A DNA stretch of 64,000 bases, from assembly GCA_022539475.1 (NCBI GenBank), contig VCMS01000096.1, forward strand, positions 1-64,000. The letters are read 5' to 3'. Numbering within the stretch: position 1 is the first letter of the stretch; every line of letters begins with the position of its first letter. A program made the position numbers and the translations under genes. Under the pieces are notes generated by a model. That model had not been told where the DNA came from and searched no databases. It saw only the letters and a program-made list of their open reading frames with translations. Of this stretch, positions 23,091 to 34,040 are shown in pieces. This stretch comes from Gracilaria domingensis. Taxonomy: Eukaryota; Rhodophyta; Florideophyceae; Gracilariales; Gracilariaceae.

Positions 23091-24296
23091 ATGGCCTTCC
23101 AAAACACCCACAAGGTATCGCATGTACAGCTTCGCAACCAAACTGCTCTCATACCTATCCATCTCAACGCATTTCCCCATAGGACATACATCACCTTTGA
23201 CGACTGCCTTCAACTGAAGTACGACGTTGACACCGGGGAAGCCACGGTTCGAGGACTCCAGACCCTTTTATCCCCCGAACTGCTGGATGAACTCAGTGAT
23301 GTTTATAACATACTTCACGAAGTTTCAATTCATGACCGAATCCTTGAACATCCTCCCTTCTTCCACACAATTGGGAATGTTTCAGAGCTACCCAACTACA
23401 TGTCAGAGGCTCGGTCTTATTCACATAATCCCCTGAACATGCTCTCGCTATCCTCTCTCTTGGCATTCTCCCTCTTCGTTTCAGTAGCCATAGGAGCTCT
23501 CTATGGGATTATAAAGCCTCTCACAACACACGCTCTTCTCTACGATCGCTCCTCCCGCCAAACACAACTGGGATTCACCATCCTGTACAGCATGCTCGAA
23601 ACTATGTTTCACATTATTCTGTTTGAATTGGCATTCTCTCTTCACGCCACAAGGTACGGTAGACTCGCATATGGTCCAATGACTCCGTCGCACACATCCA
23701 GCACCGTTTCGGCACTGAGGAATAAATACCTCGGCATGGGCATCGGTAGGCTTATCGTCCTCAACCTCTCTATCTTTGTCACCTATCAGCTCCGTCCTCC
23801 TCCAATCGATGTCATGGATTCTCTCAAAACTGCATGTATTTCCTTCTTCCCCGGCGGTTTCTTCTTCGGCTTCTTCACCATTCTCATCAACACATTTGGG
23901 ATCTATTTCTCTACAAAACATACGTTCAACAACATAGTTCCGCTCTCCAATCGGGTTATATACCGGAGAAGAGGGCTAAATCCGTACTGCCGTTGTATTC
24001 TAAACTCGTTCCGGAAAGCTTTGTTCCTTCAGGATTTCCTGCTTTCTATCAGACTTTTTCTGAACAGAGTGGTCCCAGTTTTCTTCGCACACACACTCTC
24101 CGAGTCTTTGGACCCTGAATCCTTTGGTTCGTACAGAGATATTCCGCCCCTCCTCACAAACACCTTGTTCATTGTACTACTTGTATGCTCCGGAGTCGTC
24201 AAACACGCACCGAGAATCAACGCAAAGCGATACTTGTGCGCCATTAGTGAGCACCCTAGACCCCCGACACAACATCTACTGCCTTCGTGGAACTGA
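23091..24296 (+). CDS. Multi-pass membrane protein of unknown family, copy B (intact)
   Basis: Uninterrupted 401-codon frame from ATG 23091. The first 110 residues are soluble-looking (FPHRTYITFDDCLQLKYD). Hydrophobic segments follow at roughly 117-141, 161-184, 216-235, 247-273 and 353-370, so four to five membrane spans. A basic loop (YRRRG) sits near residue 291. No signal peptide is obvious and no family is recognised. A broken homologue lies at 12838-13622. In both places it is head-to-head with the coiled-coil gene, so the two probably move or function together. The N-terminus and topology are inferences from sequence alone. Confidence 0.7.
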   Translation: MAFQNTHKVSHVQLRNQTALIPIHLNAFPHRTYITFDDCLQLKYDVDTGEATVRGLQTLLSPELLDELSDVYNILHEVSIHDRILEHPPFFHTIGNVSELPNYMSEARSYSHNPLNMLSLSSLLAFSLFVSVAIGALYGIIKPLTTHALLYDRSSRQTQLGFTILYSMLETMFHIILFELAFSLHATRYGRLAYGPMTPSHTSSTVSALRNKYLGMGIGRLIVLNLSIFVTYQLRPPPIDVMDSLKTACISFFPGGFFFGFFTILINTFGIYFSTKHTFNNIVPLSNRVIYRRRGLNPYCRCILNSFRKALFLQDFLLSIRLFLNRVVPVFFAHTLSESLDPESFGSYRDIPPLLTNTLFIVLLVCSGVVKHAPRINAKRYLCAISEHPRPPTQHLLPSWN

Positions 24297-27021
24297 CGTA
24301 TTCCCAAGTGCCGTAGAGCAAGTACTATACAGAATCGCATATATTGTACACTAACTGATACATGTGTTTCATCTTAAGACAACCGAATCTCTTCTCCCTA
24401 CTAAAATCATAGTAGCCCAAGCTCGATGAGCGACAGCTCCAGTTATTGAAGTTGTTCTGTGAGATGGTAGTGGATGCTTTCTGAGAAGAACAAGCTACCC
24501 TTCAATCCTTGGGATAGGAAGAGTCTCGACTTCGCACATTCTTAACTTCCCTGCTGCGAATTCAAAAGTAATCATTGTCCTTACTCAAAAACATAGTCGA
24601 CACAATAAACATTACTACAAAGTTTCTATCATATAATTCACTCAGTCGCAAATCTTCGCCCATCGCGCAAGATCGTTTTCAATCTTCCTCCACTTCAGTA
24701 ATTCTCACTATCTTGGTCATACCTCCTAACTTACAGTACTGTTTCTTCCACCTTCCTCTATCTATCACCTCATTCTAGTTCTACCTCTACTCTAACATTA
24801 ACATACATATTCTGGATAGACTTCCTCTTTCTCCTTTCATTTATCTAAACCAGTACTTTTGCGATCCGTCCTGAATGAGGTCGAATGAGGCGAGTAACAA
24901 CCGCGTGGACGGGTGTCGACGCGGTCCGTATGTTACCGCTTCTAATGGGTTGGTCACCGTGCATTCCGGATGTTGTTGCCCGTATATGTCAGGTGACCAT
25001 GTTAAGATGTTGTACACACGACAACTTGGACGGGATCGTTCGTCTTGAGAATCTCTCCATACCCTCATTTGAAGCGACCTATACGTTCATGCATTTAAAT
25101 ACACCTGACCTCTTCCGCAAGTAAACAGTAGGTAGATCTTCTATAGGCGAGTACTTTGGCGAGACAGAGGACAAAGTACTTCCTCTCAAGCAATAACACG
25201 AGTACCCACAGCGTTGCCAAAACCTTCAAATGCTCTTGGGATAAACTGAGACGATAGTGTCGTTATGAACCCTTATCACTATACGCACACAATTGGATCA
25301 GAAGAGTTAGAAGAAGATATAAGGACAAAAAAAGAGTTCCTCTTAGAAACTGACACTTCCGCACAACCATCCGATTAAACGTACCCCGGGGTTGTCTGTC
25401 TTTTCTTCCAGCTTATCCTTAGTACCATTTCGCCGCAAACAGCAGGGTCCGAGCAACAAGTCACGTGTAATGTAACTGGCGACGCTGTACCATCCTATCG
25501 CAAGCTAACGAAGTCTGTCGGAAGGAAGGATTTAAACGAAAGAATGCAGTCTGGGCATAATCACCGCGTCCCTTCCCGTGTCTTCAGGCGCTACACATAG
25601 CTGCGAGTGTCAAACGACTGTTTTATTCGTGTCCCTCGGTATATACTTGGTCTGTGAAAGCCTAAGGCCACCTTCTCAGTGTAATACAGTCCGCCGCAAA
25701 CTGAACCCTACAGTCTTCGAAACTCGTATACACGCCGGTCAATGACGCCAGAGTCTACAGACTCGCACGATCTAATATGCTCTCACACCACGAGCGCTTC
25801 ACATGGCAATACGTTCTGGAAACGCCTCAGAAGCCCCACTGATCATGCCCGCTACTATGGGCCTTCTTATCGCCACCCTCAGGGTACTAGTGTATGCCTA
25901 AAACCGCGAAAGACGGCAATCAAAGCTGGCTCATCGAAAATCGATCGGAAAGTACTCACTAGATGGAGTTTTCTAAGACGAAAGTCTCTGATCGATCCGA
26001 TTCATCTGGGAATATCACCATAGAAGATGAGCTCTGACACCTCTCCCAGTAATCATCATTCGGAAGAGAAGATCCAGAAGTCATAGGAGGTAACGGATTA
26101 TCCGACAGCGTAACATCTCCACGTTCAACAAGAGCTCTGTTGCTCTGCGAGAACACTATATCTGTTTTATCCCGTCACTGTCTGCCAGCGCGAGACTCTC
26201 CAATGTCTCTTCTATCGCAGAATGCCCGCGAAAGTGGTCCCAGAAACAGAAACCTCTGTCTCGAAGCTCGACGTTCTTTCTTCACAAAATTAGACGATTA
26301 GCGCAAAATTAGTTGTATATTAACGTTCATGCGTAGTCACATTGCACCCATCTGCAGTCACAGACGTCGTATCATCTCCGAGTCGGCATACAAACTGCTC
26401 ACTATGCGCTCACGTAATCTCGCCGACAGTGTGCATGTGTACTGCTTACGAGGGCACAGGACGACTAGTAGATCCCCGGTTCTGATGACCCACAAGTAAT
26501 CGCCGCAAGAGTAGTAGTATGGCCTGCGATGGCCAAGGTTGCTGCAAACACGTATAGCAACTAGGTCCTTGAGAAGGCCATCCAAGCAATTAGTGGACCT
26601 TCGCTGTATGAGCCGTGTTCGGTAGCGAAGATCTGTGTGTCGCCATTCCAAGCATTCGCGAGCGTGTGGAGAGATCACTTACCAAGCAGATGCCAATTAA
26701 AAAACTTGGACATTGCCGTGCGCGAGCTCCAGTCGCCACCACCTTGGGCTATGTGGCGGAGTAAGCTCATCGAAATGTCCACCCATACTTTAGCCACGAA
26801 TCCGTCAACCGTTTCAAAAGCGAAACATTATGACGTACTGTACTTCAGACACCAATCTTTGCAGAGCGCGCTGGCCCGCCAACACCGCGGTATTAACTGG
26901 TCATCGACGGGTCAGTGTGTCCTCTTGCCCTGTCCGATCGAGACCACAATTTATACTCCATCTGACAGGTCTTTCTGTGTTCGCTTGCCCCAATGGATAT
27001 CTTGATGACTTCAACAAGTTC
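24297..27021. other. Gene-poor interval
   Basis: About 2.7 kb with no recognised gene. The longest open frames (26358-26678 minus, 26637-27005 plus) overlap on opposite strands and have no family features. There are no obvious inverted repeats. Possibly old, decayed element sequence. Confidence 0.35.
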
Positions 27022-28790
27022 TCACCCCCTTCGCCACCGAAAGACCTCGCAGCAGACTGATAAATTCATCCGAACAGATTGAATACCCTCCGTCCTTGAC
27101 TTCTTCCGTTGATTAGGGTTCACGTCTCTCATTGCATTCCTTCGTCGACGGCTTCGTCTTGAACTCCTCATGCTTCTTGTCTTCGATGGCATATTCTCTT
27201 CACTTTCAACATCAGAGTGCTTAGAGCCCTTACGCACTGGCGCTTTGGCCTTCCTACTTGCCGAACGTGTGGCCATTCTCTGCGTTGTAGACTCGTCTAC
27301 CGCTTTGGTCTCAGACTGTGGTTCAGTCGGCGTAGTACCAGTGGCAGGTTTCAACATATCCACCCCTAAACTCTTTGCCAGCTTATCACGAGCAATCCAG
27401 ACTCTTCTCGAAATCCTTCCTTCCCAGAGCTTCTTATTCGAAGGTACTTCAATTCGTGCTGCCTGTGTTGCAAGGTACTCACGAACGGTGCGCATTTCAA
27501 ACTTTGTCACTTCCACCTTCATGGCATACGCTTCTTCCAATGTAACTTTTTTCTTCTTCGAAAGCTCCTCTGCCAAAGATTGAAGCCTCCTGCAGCAGAT
27601 AAAGAAGTATTGCGTACGTCTTCAAAACGACCCGTCAGTTTCGACACTCGCCTCCGGGAAAAGTATGCAACCAGAGCGTCGAGCGTGAAGTGGGTTGTAT
27701 GCTCATCCATGCTAAAGAATTCATCACTTGATATACAAGAAATTCCAATCTCATGGTAGTCCCCACAAATCCGCTCCAAATGTTCCAGCAATCCAGGACT
27801 TCTCGCCACCTTCAACCCCATCTCTGCAAATCTTGCCAAATGCTAGATATTGTACTGGCCAATGATACCGCAAACACTTAGTGCACCTGCGACAGAGGTC
27901 CTCGTCATCTTGCTCAAGTCCTTCTTCTCTTCCTCAACCAGGACCCTTATAAATGACACAATAGAATGCAACTTGTCAGCAAAACCCATAAGACGAGCTT
28001 GCTTCAATCCATCGTTTAGCACATTGCCAAGGCTCAAGTTTCCCTCGTGGTCATCTTCTGTCCATCTTTTCTCTTCCACAGCGAAACAGAAAGACCTCCA
28101 CATAGATTCCTAATGTTGGGCATAGATTCACAGAGCTCTTTGAGTGCTACATGACGATGAGCTCCATCAATCAGCACAAAATTCACTTTCAAGCGATTGT
28201 TCTGCACTATGTCCTTCTCGGACACATCCTGAGAAAGAACAGCAACGCTCATGGTCCCAAGTGCCTGTAAGAAGCTTTTGCGTCCAATCTCTTCTTTCAG
28301 AGCCTCGACATGATTCCGAACAACCCTCTCACAGTCATTTCCGGAACTTGAATGAGCTCAATATCGACTTCAACAGACACATACTCGTAATGATCTAAGT
28401 CAAATACCAAACTCGCTAACTCGTATCGACATCATCTGGAGGTATCACATCACCTTCATCAAAGAGTTCATTGACGTCGCTTCCAAGGCTTTCCTTCACT
28501 AGAACCACGTCTTCGTCTTCGTCTTCATCCACGTCAATCACTTCCATTGTCACTCCACTGCGATTTCCAGCCTGAGTAATAGCTTCCGCAGTGCTGTTCC
28601 TCGATGCTCCAGACTGCACAATCGTAGCAGTTTGTTTACGAAATGCCGATACAGCACTCTCTGGGGTCGTGGTCATCTTGAATTCTTGCATCTGCTTTCC
28701 ACCACCGTGAACGTTCGATGGTGTTTTCAGCTTTGGTACTGGCGCTTGTTTCCCGCCTTGGGGTTTTTTAGCATTCGACGGGGTTTTCAC
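27022..28790 (-). pseudogene. ParB/Srx-domain protein (frameshifted)
   Basis: Reads leftward. An N-terminal region rich in Thr/Pro/Ser ends in an acidic run (VIDVDEDEDEDVVLV). After a frameshift near 28425 comes VSVEVDIELIQVPEMTVR, then after another shift near 28320 VVRNHVEALKEEIGRKSFLQ, and finally NFVLIDGAHRHVALKEL (about 28180-28130). That is the ParB N-terminal-like order: an I-x-x-I strand, an R-x-x-V-x-x-L helix and the DG-x-HR signature. A helical region follows (28103-27519) with one in-frame TAG at 27843, then a basic C-terminus with RSSRRSRRRRNAMR. ParB domains bind DNA or CTP, or act as nucleases or phosphotransferases; in phages they are often paired with N6_N4 DNA methylases. 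It is divergent from the methyltransferase at 30850. Confidence 0.6.
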
Positions 28791-29046
28791 ATACTTGGGA
28801 TATATGCGCTCTGAATTTGTTGAACTGATTGTAGGCTAGGTATTCTACACGCTGTTTAGGTTTCTACAGTTAGGTTAAGATATGCCTAGAAGTAAGAGTG
28901 ACACCCACTACTGAGTTGGTCACATGAAGGTTGTTCTAGGTTTAGGTGGGTTTACTAGAATAACAATAAAAGCGCTGTAGAAGCGACTGAAGCTGGGGAA
29001 GAAATTGCCCAACTCAATTTCGCACACAACTTCTTCTTCGATCACG

Positions 29047-29817
29047 TCAAGTCACATGAGCCACTTTCATCGGTATTCGCTTTCGGGCACTGGATGGAGT
29101 TTTAGGTTCTACCACTCGCACCCGTTTCCCAGCAGTATTCAATGGCTTCTCAGGGGCGAAGAATTTGGAACTCGGAGCACCCTTGTCCCCTTCATCAGCG
29201 CTTACGACGTCACCCACTTTAGACATTAAGTTCAGGTCCCAGGCGTAGAAACCGGGCCTTTTCATGTCCTTCAATGTCTTCGGAACAGAATCTTCATCGG
29301 TACACTTAAAGGGATAGGAATAGAGAGTGTCAAGCTCATGAGATATCTTCGCTCGCCATATACCAACTACATCTTTCCCTGGTTTTCCCTGCAGAGCATG
29401 TCCATGCATTTCCCTTCTGAACGTTGTCTTCCCTCCACCAGCGTCCGCTTCAACGAGAACAGCTTTCCCAATCGCTGCTTTGTTCCCTCCTGCCCCTCCC
29501 AACAACAAGGTCACTTCTTCGCCTGGTGCGGGCTTCGAATTCATAGCTGTGGATGCGTTCCCAGTCGCTGCGTTCGGTTCAGCAGTTTTGGTCCTGCTCC
29601 GAAGTTGTGGTGCCATGGTTCGTCGAGGCTTTCTCACCTTTCGAGAGCGTCTCATTTGACCCTTTCCCAGTCCCCTCATATCCATTATATGGTGCCAGTG
29701 TGTGTGATATACACGAGTCCTGGTGTTCTTCAAATCGTACGTTTGCTCCCGTGAAGTTGCAACCGCTCGTGTTCGAATCTCCGTCCTTTCTCGCGTGAGC
29801 ACAATGGACGCAACCAC
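29047..29817 (-). CDS. Basic, low-complexity protein of unknown function
   Basis: 256 codons if started at 29817; a more natural start is the ATG at about 29616 (MAPQLRSRTK), giving about 190 residues. The N-terminus is basic and Ala/Thr/Pro-rich. The middle has a Gly-rich stretch (LLLGGAGGNKAAIGKAVLVE) followed by a globular-looking part (WRAKISHELDTLYSY), and the tail is basic (TPSSARKRIPMK). Same strand as the ParB-like gene and just upstream, possibly its 5' exon, since both have TPSxAxK motifs. No fold recognised. Confidence 0.4.
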   Translation of the reverse strand: MVASIVLTRERTEIRTRAVATSREQTYDLKNTRTRVYHTHWHHIMDMRGLGKGQMRRSRKVRKPRRTMAPQLRSRTKTAEPNAATGNASTAMNSKPAPGEEVTLLLGGAGGNKAAIGKAVLVEADAGGGKTTFRREMHGHALQGKPGKDVVGIWRAKISHELDTLYSYPFKCTDEDSVPKTLKDMKRPGFYAWDLNLMSKVGDVVSADEGDKGAPSSKFFAPEKPLNTAGKRVRVVEPKTPSSARKRIPMKVAHVT

Positions 29818-29935
29818 TCACGTTCAAAACGGCTGCAATGCCCACGTGAGCAGTGTGGGTACAGTTCCTGATGGTTATAAATGGTTGGATCAATGTCTGA
29901 TTCCGTCCTGGTTGACCACTGTCCCCGCCTTTCAT

Positions 29936-30569
29936 CATCTTTGAACATCGCCCGAGCGCCGTGTGGGAACCGCGGTTCGCCGAGTTCATAGCCGAGATCA
30001 TAGCTATGATCTCGGCTATGAATTCGGCGAACCGCGGTTCCGGCACGGCGCATCTGACGAAACGCCACGTGTATACCGCCGAAAGGACCCCCCCTGAGGA
30101 CCCCCTGGAGACCACTTCTACTACACAATGCGCACCAAAGCACCTGTTCTCACCCACACCACCACTACCTGGTGGTGTTGCTGGCGTTTATGTGGGCAGT
30201 GAATAAGTGACGCCCCGTCGATGGCCGCCGCCCTCAGTGCGCTGCTCCGCTCCCTCCGCATCGTCTCTCCTCCTCAAGCCCTTCCCCTCCGTCTTCCACG
30301 CTTGCTACACAATGTGTCCGAAGTGTCATCCGCGTCTCCATCGCTCACCCGTTTGTTCGACGTCACTGCCCACATAAACGCCAGCAAGGGGTCCTCCAGG
30401 GGGGTCCTCAGGGGGGGTCCTTTCGGCGGTATACACGTGGCGTTTCGTCAGATGCGCCGTGCCGGAACCGCGGTTCGCCGAATTCATAGCCGAGATCATA
30501 GCTATGATCTCGGCTATGAACTCGGCGAACCACGGTTCCCACACGGCGCTCAGGCGATGTTCAAAGATG
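29936..30569. mobile_element. Fold-back (large inverted-repeat) element, 634 bp
   Basis: The left arm starts catctttgaacatcgcc and the right arm ends ggcgatgttcaaagatg. Arms of about 170 bp are near-perfect reverse complements, and pairing continues inward (gctggcgtttatgtgggcag against its complement at about 30365-30385) after a roughly 75-bp insertion in the left arm. Each arm itself contains an almost perfect palindrome (about 29958-30050 and 30456-30548) centred on tagctatga. No ORF of note. It lies between the divergent ParB-like and methyltransferase genes. Target-site duplication not evident. Confidence 0.85.
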
Positions 30570-30849
30570 TACGAACCCAGTGTTTTCTACGTTGGTTTTA
30601 CATACTAGACATATAATGCACTGCACATACTGGGGTGCCCCACCGGTTTGATGTGTTTAGATCCCACTCTCGTCTCTCTATTTCATTACCCGCTCAGTTC
30701 TCGGTAATCCGTCGCAGCCGCGATCTCCACCATTGTTTCCGACGCTTCCCGACGTTTCCGACGCTTCCCACCCATTTAGACATCTCCGAAACTTCTACCG
30801 TTTCACAATACTCGTTTACTTCGCGTCCTTTCCGATTCTCAGTTCTTAC

Positions 30850-33234
30850 ATGGCGTCCACCGGAAATGACGATCCTCGGACTGTTAAGCAGAGTGTGCTG
30901 GCCGATGAGAACCACGGCACGGTATCCTCTAGCGCATCCTCTAGCGCGTCGTTCGATTCAGCCAGCATGGCAACGCGTTTCTTGAAATGTTGGGGTTGTT
31001 CATTGAGTTGCGAGATGCGTATGCCGCTTCAAGAAGTGGTACTGGTAATCCGCGTGAAGTTGGGTACACGGAAGTTGTGGAATACGCTGTATCAAACCGT
31101 GAACACCTGGCATGTGCACGAGAGTTCATCACCACTGCGGTCAAGGGTCCTTTCCAAAACTACTCCGCAAAAGAACTCACGAAGATCTGTCTGGACGTGC
31201 GTTTTCTGAGCAGGGTCTACAAATGTACGCGTATCACTGATCTAGACGACGAGAATTCTGATCGGCGCGTGAGAGATTTGTTTACCTGGAGTCTTGAAAA
31301 GGATGTCGACAACGGTAACTCGTTCATAGAACGGGCTTTCTGGAATGACCTTTTCAAACGATATGGTCCAGGCAGTAAGCAGACGAAGAGAACTACGTTC
31401 AGGATTGGGCCTCCCACTCGTTTTCAGCAGTTACTCTATCTCTCTTTCGTGAAGCATATAACTTCGGAGAGAAATCTCCCAGCGGCGAAGAGAGGAAGGA
31501 CCGTGAAGGGAACCCATAGAGCTGTGCAGTTCGTCGACGGCTACATAGCTTCGAATGAGACGCACGGGAGACGGATGGCACATGCAGTGCAAACAATTTG
31601 TAAGGGATGGGATTTCTTTGCCTCAAGCTTAGGCTTTGGTGATGGTGAGCAGATGTTGCTGCCATACCTGCTTGTAGAAAAGAAGTCGCTTGGGTTCCAT
31701 GTCATTGAATCCCGCTCTGTTGGGAACAGTCCGGAGTCAGCTTTTCATACGTTGGGGAAGAACTGAAACCCACGTTGGATGTGAACGACACCGTTTCTTG
31801 GGTTCATACTCTTCCGGATACTATTGACGCCAACTTACGGGAGTTGGCAAAGGAATTCTTGGCAGATTTCAGCAAGATTGTGTTGAATGGCTTCCTATAC
31901 AAAATGTCCCCAACGTCAAGATGGAATTTGTTGGAAAGCTTCAGACCTGGCCGCCCCGCACGAGTACCACCCCGTTTCAATGTATTCTCCGAAGAGTACG
32001 TGTCTCCTATTCGTCAAGCGATGTCTGTACATAACTTCCAACCATCTCGACTTATCCCTAGGGCCGCTCCTTCAGGGCAGGATGGAGGAAGTAATACCGT
32101 CACGGTTAAGGTTGAGGACTCGATACAGATTCCGAGCTCCTCCAAGAGGAACGCCGCAGGGAAAAGCTCAGTTAGCTCCGATGTCATCGTCATCCTCGAT
32201 AGCGACAATGAAGAAGGTGATACACCTGGTGCCTCTGTTGGGGCGAAAGATAACGTTCCAGATGGGGTTCTCCCGCCTCATGACTTTGATGACACGCGCA
32301 CGTTAAATGCTCTAGATGTGGTGCGAGGAAGCATGGAGAAGCAATTCTGAATGCATTGTGTCGGATATGACGAACTGGTGGAGGCCCATGGTACTATCTT
32401 CCCATCGGATACATCTTTGGAAGGCAACGTTCAGTTCGTGCTCACAGACCCACCATATGGCATCCGCGACAGCGAGTACGACGAATTGGCTGACGATGAT
32501 ATGGACAATACTGCGGACATCATGGCATCCATGCTTCGACCAGGAGGACATTTCGTTTTGTTCTGCAGTATCGACCAGTTTGGAGACTGGGAAGAGATTT
32601 TGCGAGAGCACAAGTCGGAGGACGCAAGCGGAAAGAAAACCGCATCATTCTTAGTGGATTCGACGCCCATGAACTTCATTCGTTCTCGTTCGAAACCCCT
32701 TGAAGAACCCTGCGCGTAATACTACTCGTCTGTTTGGGGCGACGGAGTACGCCGTGCATGGCGTGAGGAATGGAAACCCGTACGCGGAACAGAAGGTAAT
32801 GGTGAACTATCAGAACTTCAACTAAGTTTCAGCTCGCTATCCTGGGCACTATTCTATCATTGACCAGGTTCCAAATCTTACGCCTGGGAGAGTCTCCGAT
32901 GGAGAGTGAAGAGTGGTAGAGAGAATTCGAACCGCGAAGGCTCGGTCCAGAACAAAAAGTCGAGCCAGCTACTGATGGAGCTGATAGCGAGGTTCTGAAT
33001 CCGGGATGTTGTGGTTGATCTCTACTCCGGGACGTTCTCGTGCGCGCGCTGGCAGTGATGGATATTTGAGGGCCTCCGGGCGTTTCATTGGATGGGTGAG
33101 CAAGATGAGCAGTGTTTCTCTCGATGCCAAGCCCAATGGCTATTGTGCATACGCAAGAAGCGTGTGGCGCAATGAAGTGAAAGATGAAAGAACCGGTTTA
33201 CGGAATTGAGCGTAGTCAAGCGTCTTTGTGGTGG
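30850..33234 (+). pseudogene. Beta-class DNA N4/N6 methyltransferase, copy 2 (decayed, cut by assembly gap)
   Basis: ATG at 30850; frameshift near 30985, then an open frame to 31766, a stop, and further frames to 32719. Conserved with copy 1 throughout: GLFIELRDAYAASRSG near the N-terminus, TIDANLRELAKEFLADF, catalytic VLTDPPYGIRD (DPPY at 32447-32458), then GGHFVLFCSIDQF. After 32719 it degrades, but TEYAVHGV, an IIDQVPN motif and a remnant of the AdoMet motif (about 33005-33040) are traceable. The protein ends in the N gap at 33235. The PKKKRKV signal of copy 1 is replaced by AAKRGRTVK. Divergence in both protein and insertions shows the two copies are not recent duplicates. Confidence 0.75.
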
Positions 33235-33490
33235 NNNNNNNNNNNNNNNNNNNNNNNNNNNNNNNNNNNNNNNNNNNNNNNNNNNNNNNNNNNNNNNNNN
33301 NNNNNNNNNNNNNNNNNNNNNNNNNNNNNNNNNNNNNNNNNNNNNNNNNNNNNNNNNNNNNNNNNNNNNNNNNNNNNNNNNNNNNNNNNNNNNNNNNNNN
33401 NNNNNNNNNNNNNNNNNNNNNNNNNNNNNNNNNNNNNNNNNNNNNNNNNNNNNNNNNNNNNNNNNNNNNNNNNNNNNNNNNNNNNNNNNN
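33235..33490. other. Assembly gap (256 N)
   Basis: Run of undetermined bases. By comparison with copy 1 it hides the C-terminus of the methyltransferase and the start of the SET gene, though the true gap length is unknown. Confidence 0.98.
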
Positions 33491-33539
33491 CGAATATCAA
33501 AAACATGCAGCAGTGGAAATGGAGTATTTTACGAGTAGG

Positions 33540-34040
33540 CGACGTTTTCCGTAAACGGGACGGTTTATTGGATACTTTTATGGGACCTTGTGTACTCATG
33601 ATCAAGGCCGCAACGCAAATACCACACCATTTGAGCTATGGAGACGTCATGCCTGGGGGGCACTGTCATACTCGGTTCAGGAAGAGTAATTGGCATGCAA
33701 GTGTGGGTGGAGGGGCAAGTGACAACATCTCTCGCAGTTATGGTTCTGAAGTCAACGCTGGCATGCCTGGATAGTTCCTGCCCTTTCTGTGTAGCGGGCT
33801 ATATCAATGACGCGTCATATTCGTGAAGGTGATAAGGACAAGGAATTGGAAAAATGGATTCAACATGGCACGCAAACAAAATGTATTCATTCGCACAGCC
33901 CACAGAGTATCAGCCAACTTTGGGGGCTTTGAGAACTACAGACTCCTGCGTAGTCACGCCCAAGGGACATAAGGAGCACAACGAAATTTAACGGTTGACT
34001 ATGGACCGCTCCCCCATATCCCTTGGGAAAAGGTAACACC
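33540..34040 (+). pseudogene. SET-domain relic, copy 2
   Basis: Fragments in several frames match the SET protein at 2786-3391. CPFCVAGYINDASYS (about 33778-33823) corresponds to APFCIGGYINDAGYH. Further on, FENYRLLRSHA (about 33930-33960) and a LTVDYG motif correspond to the NYALLRCRA and FNYG region. Stops and shifts abolish function. Its position right after methyltransferase copy 2 confirms that both genes belong to one repeated unit. Confidence 0.65.
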
